A stretch of 64,000 bases of DNA, from positions 253,318,491 to 253,382,490 of the forward strand of contig NC_133538.1 in NCBI RefSeq assembly GCF_048544455.1. The letters are read 5' to 3'. The stretch comes from Silene latifolia. Its lineage: Eukaryota > Streptophyta > Magnoliopsida > Caryophyllales > Caryophyllaceae. Numbering within the stretch: position 1 is the stretch's first letter; each line of letters starts with the position of its first letter. Under the pieces are notes generated by a model that was given only the letters and a program-made list of their open reading frames with translations, was not told the origin of the DNA and searched no databases. This document shows positions 54,980 to 64,000 of the stretch, one piece after another. Position numbers and translations under genes: made by a program.

Positions 54980-56271
54980 TTTTGGAAAATGTGTCCTCAA
55001 CAATAGTGCGATCACATGATTTAAATATCATTATTAAATCTCATACTAAGAATACGTGAGGGATGATTCTTTATACAGTCGACTGACCGTCATTAATCGG
55101 TAATGATTGGCTAACTAGAGTTTGACATTACTGTCATGTGGCGGTGGTGGTCAGTTGATCCCTTTAGGTCACACCTATAGGATGAGGCCCAAATAGATAT
55201 TTAATTAATTGTATGCGATACGAATTAATTAATTCCTTTGTTATGGGAGTGCAATTTTGCGTCTTATTTTAATGTGATTAAATAAGATTAAATTTAGTAA
55301 TTAAGTGTTTTATTACTAAATTTGTTGAGGTATTATATAAGTTTTGAGGTAGAGGTAATTAGTTATTTAAAGTTATAAGAAGTTGTAATTTTAACTAACT
55401 AGTAATTATGGGACCCATTATATGTTGATATAATGGTAGTATACTACTTAAAAAGTGGAGTGTATATTATATTATTAATTGTAATATTTAAGTATGAAAT
55501 GATTACTTTAATAATTAAATATGTAAGATAGTTAAACATATGACTTATAAGCATTTGTGGGACAAATGACAAAAGGCAAAAATGGACCATATAAGACCAA
55601 TATTTCGGCCAACATAAGAGCACATAAGATGCTCTTTTGTCTTGTGTTGATGTTGGTTATTGTGTGATTATGACACATCATGCTAGCTCTAATCATGCCT
55701 ACATCTTACACACTCTACCTAAAATTAACAAACAAGTAAAAACAAAAGGCAAAAGATTCCTCCTTCGCCTTATGCCAACCGGTTTTGGCATTACAAAAGG
55801 GCATTTTGGTTGCTCATTTTGCTACTACTTGTTTTGCTAGCTTTTGCTTATATCTCTCTAACTTTCCTCACATGCAATCGCAACAAAGCTCTACATAAAT
55901 ATTAATACACATCATATATTACTTGAGATAGTAATACAAGATCATTAGTATTATTAAGGTAATATTTCTACTAAATATCTAGTTAATATTTGTAGGAATT
56001 TTTGGGATTAATCTTGGGTGCAATTTATTGGAGTGGCTTCTATACTTGGAGTATTAGGAGGATCATCCATCATTATAAGCTCAAGAACAAGTGAAGAAAG
56101 GTGACCTTACTTGTGCCCATAATTTCGAACCAACCAACAATGTAAGGAACATTGTTTTTTCTTATAAATCTTTCATTTTGTTATGCATGCACTAGATCTA
56201 AAGAACAAATAATTAACAAGTTAATTAGTTCACTATTAGAGGAGTCTAATAATAGGTATATTAACCTAACA
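54980..56271 (+). repeat. 5' LTR of Copia-C
   Basis: 1,292 bp. Starts TTTTGGAAAATGTGTCC where the 3' copy has TGTTGGGAAATGTGTCC, and ends CCTAACA. The second base of the canonical TG is mutated. Confidence 0.88.
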
Positions 56272-56273
56272 AG

Positions 56274-56285
56274 TGGTATCGGAGC
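56274..56285 (+). other. Primer binding site of Copia-C (tRNA-Met type)
   Basis: TGGTATCGGAGC, one base different from the usual TGGTATCAGAGC, 2 bp after the 5' LTR. Confidence 0.85.
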
Positions 56286-58412
56286 ATAAGGATGTTGCAT
56301 GCATAATCGGTTATTGTTTATTCGAGTTAAAAGGTTAACATATAAAACTTAAAAATTTGTGATTTGTAAGTATAAGCCACGAAATCACCATGCATGTTAT
56401 ATATTCTGGTCCTAAAATGTTTTTAGGTCATTTTTATGATTTATGGAAATTTATTGCTCATTTTAAGGATTTTTTGGTCATTTTATTACATTTTTATGAC
56501 TAAAATGGGAATTAAAATGCTAAAAATAGTTAAACTTCGTTTCTGACCTTGGAAATTTTATATGACCTCACATGCATATTTTACAAGTTGTGTGTAAAAG
56601 GATGTGTTAATTTGATTAATATTGCATGATTTATGATTTTTCATGAGATAAAAATGGATTAAAAGAGGTAAAATGGTTAAAATTAGTTAAATCTAGAATT
56701 AAGCCATGACCTCTTTTAATATGATGTCACATGAAAGATTTACAGAGTGTATGTAAATTTATAGATTAAAATATCTTCTTTAGCAAGATTTATGGATTTT
56801 TGAGTAAAAATGGCATAAATAGTGACTATTTTAGCAAAAATATTAGCTACAACGTATTGCATGGCTTGAGAAAATTATTTTAAGTTGCATTAATATCCCA
56901 CTAATCAGATTTAAAGTTGTAAAAATTATTGGTTTAATGTTCGTATACTTTATACATTTTATGAGATAAAAACGATAAAAATGCAACTATATTTTCTCAA
57001 AATTAATTCGAAAATTTTAACCATGATTTTTGACATTATAAGTGTCATGGATTTATTCCAGAATGTTCAAAAATTTAAAATTCAAATTTTGAAACTTTTA
57101 TGATTTAATTTATATTTATTTCATAAATATTGTGTTTTTAAGGAAAAAAATGAGGATAAAATTAATTCAAGTTAAATTATTATCAAAAATTTAGTGATGA
57201 CTGATTTTTGAGTCCTAAAATGTGTTAGGATAATTAACTTGAGCTTAGATGTGATTTAAGTGTTAATTAGTGATTTTAAAAGGTTATTATCACGCATTTC
57301 CATGAAACCGGGTTATATGTACGACATAAATTAAATAGGGCGATTTGGCACATGATTTTGCATGATAAGTACATATTATAATGCTGCATATTTCAATTGT
57401 TGAATGTCTTTTATTTATGTAATTTTGAATTATGTAATTTTATCTTAGTATGGCCTTAGTTTTAATCGATATTACCCGTAATGAAAGGGAATATTGATTC
57501 GGTTGTAATTTAATGTGATCTCGTATCACTTTTATTTTTATTTCATTAAGTTTTCCATTTTACAAATGTATAATAGAAATAGTTTTGTATTTTTATTATT
57601 ATTTGTAATTATGGAGCATCTTCAAAGACGGTGCCATTCGGAAAGGTGATCCGACAAAGACGGTGTCTTGGAAGGCGTGACATTTGAAGATTCAAGGGAC
57701 CAAGGAGTTGGTTTCCGAATATGTAATAGATTATTTGATTTTCTATTTTAGGAAGGCCATACTAGGAATTTTATTTATTGCTTTGCATTTCTTTTAATAT
57801 GTTGCATGCATTGCCAAATCGCCATAACAACACATGCATATCATATCGAGTCATCGACCGTGTCAATTATAATTATCGTAGTTCACCGCTTTAGTTCACT
57901 TAAAACGTGAGAGATAATAAATTGACAAGACCTCTCACATATAATAATTGAGATAAAGCCTTACCAAATAGTAGAAACCCATGAAGTACCAATTTCATAA
58001 GGGAGTTAATCCGGCTTCACCGTAATACAAACCTTGTTACGTTGGCGAAGTGGGGTAATAAAATGTTATTACATCAAAATTTGGATTGAGCTCAACGGAA
58101 GTATTGTTGACCGTAGTCGCATGTGTTCCGGGCTAAAGATGATGAGAATTAGAGTAATTTGTATCGACCGAGAGTTCTAAAAGTAGAATCGATTAAAGAG
58201 TTAATCCACCGAGTTATATTAATAAGGGATGAATCGGCTCACCGTGCCCGAGTTGATATAAATTTGGATCTCGGAATCATTTATGTAGTTGGGTGGAGGT
58301 CACTATATAAATGCAATGCTTGTAGTTAAATTTACGAGCATTATTAAAACGATAGATGATAATTAATTTCTTCATTTCCTATTTTGTAGTCAAATTTGTT
58401 TTATCAACCGCA
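56286..58412 (+). other. Long non-coding leader of Copia-C
   Basis: About 2.1 kb between primer site and gag with no open frame of note. Landmarks are GGGCGATTTGGCA (57339), ATTACCCGTAATGAAAGGGA (near 57471), GGCCATACTAGGAA (near 57757) and CGACCGAGAGTTCTA (near 58166). All recur in order in Copia-A and Copia-B. Confidence 0.75.
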
Positions 58413-59326
58413 ATGGCAACTCCAATCGCGTCCGCATCCAATAGTTCCACCACGCTTACCAATGTGTCATGGCTCCGATCCTTTATGGATCGATGTAAGT
58501 TAGAAAAGAATGGGTCCAATTTCGCCGATTGGGACGCGCAACTTCGCTTGGCCGCGCAAGGTGACGACAAGCTTCGTTAGCTTACCGAGGCATCTCCCAC
58601 CGAAATTACTACTAGGTCCACCCCCGCCGCTAGGCAAACCTATGAGGTTTACCAAAGATAGTCGGCCGCGATCAAAAATGTGTTGATCTTTGCTATGGAG
58701 GCCGAACTCCAACGAAGTGCTATAATGATTAGCACCGCTCATGAGATCTATATGAAGCTTGTGAACATGTTTTCACGAGCTCCTAGAGTCATTCAATATG
58801 AGGCGGCTTCCGCATTTTTGATCTTAACATCAAAGAGGGCCAAAAGGTGAGCCCACATGTGCTCAAGTTGATGGAGCATGTTGAGACCTTGAAAATGCAT
58901 AAGGTGGAAATTCCCAATGAGCTCGTAATTGATCGAATTCTTCATTCCCTCAGCAAAATCAAAGCATATGTTCAATTCCGGGTGAATTTTAATATGCAAG
59001 ATAAGAAAGTTTCTCTTGATGAGTTGCACAAAATGCTTGTGCAAGCCGAAAGGGACATGGGGCTAAGTGTTAGCACCACCAAAGATGTGCTCAATGTCAA
59101 TCATAAGAGCAAAGGAACTTTCAAGAAGAGCGGGAAAAAGAGAAAGAAGCGAACTCCCAACAGCAACATAGCTAAGACTTATGAAGCAAGCTCCTCCAAG
59201 CTCAAGTACAGTGCCCCCTCCGGGGACAAGTGCCACTATTGTTGTGGTGTTGGACATTGGAAAAGAAATTGTTCCAAATACCGTGGCGACATCAAAGATG
59301 GAAAGGTTATTCCAGTAGGTATATGA
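58413..59326 (+). pseudogene. gag: Copia-C gag (capsid), broken
   Basis: ATG at 58413 gives MATPIASASNSSTTLTN, then WLRSFMDRCKLEKNGSNFAD and WDAQLRLAAQGDDKL, typical of the copia gag N-terminus. A TAG at 58578 and a frameshift near 58825 break it. The second frame (58847-59326) has VLKLMEHVETLKMHKVEIP, RILHSLSKIKAYVQF and a complete zinc knuckle CHYCCGVGHWKRNC (C-x2-C-x4-H-x4-C), ending at 59326. Gag packages the RNA. Confidence 0.88.
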
Positions 59327-59399
59327 CTATCCCTATCTTTTATGTTTCAATATAAATTAGTATGTGATACAAGTTGTGATGATTACCCTTTTTATTATA

Positions 59400-61620
59400 A
59401 ATAGGGCCCCCTCCTAGCATGGACAAAGGCAAGGAGAAGCAATCCTAGAGGATCATGAGGGAAGCTAGAGTAGCTGACCATGGTGATGGATCAATGGAAG
59501 CTTGGCTTTTATTTGCTTTGTCTTTAATTTTATTATGTATTTCATGTTTTTAGAACTATTTTGATTTCCTTGTGTGACTTGGAAATTGGCTTGTATCCTT
59601 TAAACACGGGTTGTATTTTGGATATTGGTGATTTGTTTTTCAACCCAAATCACTCGTTTTATTATGTTATTTGTTCTAAAATCATCATCATAAATTACTT
59701 GCATAGAGAAACATTAGATTAACAACTTAAATTGATTACATAGACGATTATGATGATGGGATCATTATATGTCCATAAGCTATGAATTTGATTCTCCTTA
59801 TGTCATTATTACTAAAAGTAACAAGTTACTTATCAATTATAAAGTTGTAATGAGTTTTTGAACTCATCAAGTAGGGAATTTACAATACCATATGGACACA
59901 TTATTTTAAACGGATGGTCAACCATGAGATACCTAGAATAGAGAGTCTATTAAACCAGATTACATGGATCTGACTGTCATATAATCAAGCTGCCATGTTA
60001 GGATGGCCTTTTGAAGGCTAATACATTGTCTTGGATAGATCCTAATACTCCGTTAAATATATATGTTTGTGCCTCACAAAGCTATCTCTCAAGACGTTAG
60101 ATGTATTTCTGAGAGATAGAGTGGGAGTAGAATGTATCGTCACAAACATCTCTTATAGTTGAAATGTTACTTTGTGAAAGTAATAGAATTATAGAGTGGG
60201 AGTTGGTATTGAACTATTATCTATGAAGATAGTATGAGAGCATAGTTCAGTGGGAGTTTATCGCACATGTCTTATTGTTCAAAAATATTACTTTGTGAAA
60301 GTGATAGTATCATGACCTTATTACATACGAGCCGAAGCATTACAATCCGAAAATTGTTTCTCATGAGTATATTTACTTTAGAGTGAGGGTCTCTTTAAAG
60401 GTAAATAAAGCTTTAGAGTACACAAATGCATAAGATTTACATGAAGATGTTGATCAAGATAATTTGTGTTAGGAATTGCCGCATTTCATTTTAATGATAA
60501 ATGACAAATAAAATTCGCTTTTTCTAAAATGGGAATTTAGATAAGGAAGTGTTTGAAACACAAAATCTTAGATGAATATCTAAGAATCCTAACATATTGT
60601 GCGTTGCTTTCTTCAGTGATCATTAGAATGATCTTAAGCAAGCATTATAGGATTTTACTTTTCGTTCATGTGATTATAGTGAATTGTTTCATTCACATGA
60701 TTGAAGAATCATGATATACATGAAGTTAAGTGGGAGTAAAATTATTTTTCCATGTCTTATACATTGAAGACATATTACTTATTGAGTATTATGTACCAAT
60801 GCTCTCTTCTGGCAAGAGTAATTGGAAGACTTGGAAAGGGATGCAAAGTATTCTAGATTTTGAATCTATGTGAGAGTATATTGGCATAGAGTTGAGAGTC
60901 TTATGAAGATAAGTTCTTTCGTATCTGTTTAACATCAACAAAGTTGAATGTCATATTCATGATGATGAAAGTGAAATTACTATTATGGAATCATAGTCGT
61001 TCACTGAACCCATTAAGTTGTTGATTACATGAAATCGATTGCTAATGTTTCCGCCATTAGAACGATTATGTATGCCAACAGACGCACGTGCTCTGATGTA
61101 CCATATTCTAGGTACATGATGAGTCAATAATAAGTTAATTCATAAGATGGGCTTGTGAAATCCTTAAAGTACAATTGATAACTTGTACACATGTTTGGAT
61201 GATAAACTAAGTTAGGTGTTGAAGGGTTGCACAAACTTTAGTTTCCAAGCTTAAAAGGATTTGATGAAATCCTAAGCTAATATTATTGACTAAGGAGTAA
61301 GAAACTAAGAAAAGTGTTTTAGTTTCACGCATTGCAAATTCTACAAAAAGGATTCTAAGTAAATAGTGATTAAATAGTCAACGTAGGGATTAAGGGTGAA
61401 TCCCTCTACAAATGACTTTATCACAAGTTATGCGACAACAGTGGGAGCTTCTTTCAAGTTAAAGAGCTCATGTCTAGTATGAAGTCTAGACATATACTTA
61501 GCGAAATTCATGTCATTAGAGATAACATTGAATGGAAGGAAATAACAATTAACAAAGTTGGATTATATGGATATCAGGTATATCCACTTGCCAAGCTTGT
61601 ATTGGATTTTAACTAGTGTT
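59400..61620 (+). pseudogene. Copia-C pol, almost erased
   Basis: No long frame remains. Recognisable scraps lie near the 3' end: SIANVSAIRTIMYANRRTCS (near 61035-61095, from the VGSIMYAMxCTRPD block of RNase H) and SRHILSEIHVIRDNIEWKEI (near 61480-61550) leading to a PLAKL-like block (near 61590). The rest resembles pol only in general layout. Protease, integrase and catalytic RT motifs are not readable. Confidence 0.6.
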
Positions 61621-61639
61621 AATAATACATTAAAAATTA

Positions 61640-62411
61640 TAGAATATGAAGTAGTAATAGTGTATTGACTACTCATATGTGATAATCACATTTATCGTTT
61701 GAGTTTTATTAAACTCACCCGCTACCGTGTCGTATCCGAATGGGTTGTAGAGACAAATTGAACCCCATTAAAGTGAACTGGATTGACATGGTATTCGCCC
61801 CTAGTTACTTATATGAGGTGACGTCTCCAAGTGACTAGAGTGTGATGCGATTGATGGCAAGTTCAAGTGCCATAGAGTCATATGGCATGACTAGTCGATC
61901 ACATAGGCAGACTGTATGAGACAATCTATCGGGCAGTGACCGCTTATAGAGTTCTGGTAGTTCATAAAGCCTGGTCGTGGCAAGAGCTACTATAGTATTC
62001 TTATGAGTCAATTCTTTTGACTAGAGACTATTCGCCCAAGTTGGCACAACTTCTGATTAGCTTTGATTTATACTCTACGATTTCGTAAATGAGGTCAAAC
62101 TGGGTATATTATGGGTTATGATGGACTGTGGCTGAACAAAGGGAATAGGGTGATAGGAATTGTCCACCCCTTGTCAGGGTTGTTTGAAATCTCAAGGCCA
62201 CTCGAGGAGTAGTTAACTGGAAATGCGTGGCCACGCTCGGAAGGTATCTTTGATAGATAATTCCGGTCAGACAGTTAATCTCCAGATCGAGAAAACCACT
62301 CAAGATATGATCAAATGTAAGTACGACCTGCAAGACACCTTATATTGAGTGGGAGATTGTAATAGGACAAGAGAATTGGTGACGCACACTTGTCGAGGAC
62401 AAGTGGGAGAT
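61640..62411 (+). other. Conserved non-coding region and polypurine tract of Copia-C
   Basis: Matches 25850-26610 of Copia-B block by block (for example ATTAAAGTGAACTGGATT and CACTCGAGGAG), although pol next to it has decayed. It ends AAGTGGGAGAT directly before the LTR. Confidence 0.75.
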
Positions 62412-63693
62412 TGTTGGGAAATGTGTCCTCAACAATAGTCCGATCACATGATTTAAATATCATTATTAAATCTCATACTAAGAATACGTGAGGGATGATT
62501 CTTTATACAGTCGACTGACCGTCATTAATCGGTAATGATTGGCTAACTAGAGTTTGACATTATTGTCGTGTGACGGTGGTGGTCAGTTGATCCCTTTAGG
62601 TCATACCTATAGGATGAGGCCCAAATAGATATTTAATTAATTGTATGCAATACGAATTAATTAATTCCTTAATTATGGGAGTGCAATTTTGCGTCTTATT
62701 TTAATGTGATTAAATTTAGTAATTAAGTGTTTTATTACTAAATTTGTTGAGGTATTATATAAGTTTTGAGGTAGAGGTAATTAGTTATTTAAAGTTACAA
62801 GAAGTTGTAATTTTAACTAACTAGTAATTATGGGACCCATTATATGTTGATATAATGGTAGTATACTACTCAAAAAGTGGAGTGTATATTATATTATTAA
62901 TTGTAATATTTAAGTATTAAATGATTACTTTAATAATTAAATATGTGAGATAGTTAAACATATGACTTATAAGCATTTGTGGGACAAATGACAAAAGGCA
63001 AAATTGGACCATATAAGACCAATATTTCGGCCAACATAAGAGCACATAAGATGCTCTTTTGTCTTGTGTTGATGTTGGTTATTGTGTGATTATGACACAT
63101 GATGCTAGCTCTAATCATGCCTACATCTTACACACTCTACCTACAATTAACAAACAAGTAAAAACAAAAGGCAAAAGATTCCTCCTTTGCCTTATGCCAA
63201 CCGGTTTTGGCATTACAAAAGGGCATTTTGGTTGCTCATTTTGCTACTACTTGTTTTGCTAGCTTTTGCTTATACCTCTCTAACTTTCCTCACATGCAAT
63301 TGCAACAAAGCTCTCCATAAATACTAATACACATCATATATTACTTGAGATAGTAATACAAGATCATTAGTATTATTAAGGTAATATTTCTACTAAATAT
63401 CTAGTTAATATTAGTAAGAATTTTTGGGAGTAATCTTGGGTGCAATTTATTGGAGTGGCTTCTATACTTGGAGTCTTAGGAGGATCATCCATCATTATAA
63501 GCTCAAGAACAAGTGAAGGAATGTGACCTTACTTGTGCCCATAATTTCGAACCAACCAACAATGTAAGGAACATTGTTTTTTCTTATAAATCTTTCATTT
63601 TGTTATGCATGCACTAAATCTAAATAACAAATAATTAACAAGTTAATTAGTTCACTATTAGAGGAGTCTAATAATAGGTATATGAACCTAATA
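62412..63693 (+). repeat. 3' LTR of Copia-C
   Basis: 1,282 bp, TGTTGGGAAATG...CCTAATA; the final CA is changed to TA. It lacks a short piece near 62710 that is present in the 5' copy (GTGATTAAATAAGATTAAATTTAG against GTGATTAAATTTAG), a net 10-bp difference. Confidence 0.9.
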
Positions 63694-63710
63694 GGAGCCT
63701 CGAAAGTTTG

Positions 63711-64000
63711 CTAATCCTCACCCATCATATCATCATCATCATCATATCTTGAGGCATCATCAACCTCCATAGATTTGGAATCATGTCCACTATCACTTTC
63801 ACTTGCTTGTTCTTCCTCACTTTCCTCTTCCTCTTCTTGAGCTTCTTCTTCTTCTTGAACCTCTTCTTCTTCTTCTCCTTCTTGGTCACCACCCTCTTCA
63901 ACAACCATCTCCTCTCCACCCGGTCTACCACCACTAGGAATGCTAGGAAAGAATACTTCCCTATCTGCCCAACTAGGCAAAGGACAAGACGGATCAAGAA
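63711..64000 (-). CDS. C-terminus of an ATHILA ORF-1-like protein (Athila-4), partial
   Basis: The minus-strand frame runs from beyond the window edge to TAG at 63711. It reads PLPSWADREVFFPSIPSGG, comparable to MLPQGAWTHPSFFVPPVGG of Athila-2 (near 13130), followed by a long Glu/Asp-rich tail ending DDDDDMMGED. Athila-2 ends likewise in an acidic tail (EDSGSDYDGGD). I read it as the end of the post-pol ATHILA ORF-1-like gene. There is no stop in the visible part. Confidence 0.7.
   Translation of the reverse strand, partial: LDPSCPLPSWADREVFFPSIPSGGRPGGEEMVVEEGGDQEGEEEEEVQEEEEAQEEEEESEEEQASESDSGHDSKSMEVDDASRYDDDDDMMGED

Larger units (their letters stand above)
54980..63693 (+). mobile_element. 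Copia-C: Ty1/copia element with both LTRs, decayed inside
   Basis: 8,714 bp: LTRs (54980-56271 and 62412-63693), tRNA-Met-type primer site (56274), a leader of about 2.1 kb, gag (58413-59326), a heavily decayed pol (59400-61620) and a polypurine tract (62402-62411). Flanks are TGAGC (54975-54979) and GGAGC (63694-63698), a 5-bp duplication with one mismatch. LTRs are closely similar, yet pol is nearly erased, so this copy was probably mobilised by related elements when already defective. Confidence 0.88.
47493..64000 (-). mobile_element. Athila-4: 3' part of a long minus-strand Athila element
   Basis: Visible parts are the 3' LTR, a hairpin and polypurine tract (53003-53040), the 3' non-coding region (53041-54979), and, beyond Copia-C, the end of an ATHILA ORF-1-like gene (63711-64000). 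The rest, including gag-pol and the 5' LTR, would lie beyond 64000. Close similarity of LTR and 3' region to Athila-3 makes this a candidate for the autonomous partner of that gag-only element. Confidence 0.8.

Noticed and set aside
63730-63870. Simple TCTTCT/CATCAT microsatellite
   Set aside because: It is the antisense of the Glu/Asp-rich tail of the ATHILA ORF-1-like protein, which keeps an open frame to its stop.

Overview
This 64 kb window looks like intergenic heterochromatin of a flowering plant with a large genome. It is AT-rich and almost wholly built of nested transposable elements. I found no intact host gene, rRNA or tRNA gene. The plant assignment rests on Athila-lineage Ty3/gypsy elements with tRNA-Asp-type primer sites, Ty1/copia elements with tRNA-Met-type primer sites, CACTA transposons, Stowaway and Tourist-like MITEs, an RTE-type LINE, and intron-containing fragments of plant long-chain acyl-CoA synthetase and ACD11-like glycolipid-transfer genes. 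The species cannot be named from sequence alone.

Layout. 1-3959: 3' half of a plus-strand, probably non-autonomous Athila element (Athila-1). 4193-16302: complete but mutated Athila-2, with 5-bp AATGT duplications, gag-pol and a post-pol ATHILA ORF-1-like gene; it split a short minus-strand LTR-like stretch (3960-4192 and 16308-16640). 16640-20354: broken minus-strand Copia-A, head to head with plus-strand Copia-B (20355-27914, 3' LTR kept). 28095-42659: one minus-strand chromovirus-like LTR, opened by CACTA-1 (29673-41881, ATG duplication), which is itself opened by Athila-3 (29760-36446, minus, ATTTG duplication). 43409 to about 46750: part of a second chromovirus-like LTR carrying a minus-strand RTE LINE. 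46759-47492: truncated Athila-type LTR (Athila-5). 47493 to beyond 64000: minus-strand Athila-4, whose LTR holds CACTA-2 (47907-51657, CGA duplication) and whose internal region holds Copia-C (54980-63693).

How the parts relate. Athila-3 shares its LTR ends, polypurine tract and 3' non-coding region with the much longer Athila-4. It encodes only a gag-like protein and probably borrowed enzymes from an Athila-4-type relative. Athila-1 ends with a related reading frame (shared FDRLLRALS motif), so gag-only Athila elements occur here in two lineages. All the Athila elements with the region present carry an 8-bp hairpin directly before the polypurine tract, a second hairpin about 1.5 kb upstream, and a cluster of short repeats just upstream of the LTR TATA box. 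The hairpin stems differ between elements by compensating base changes. Both CACTA elements carry pieces of lipid-related host genes. The three copia elements share a roughly 2-kb non-coding leader before gag.
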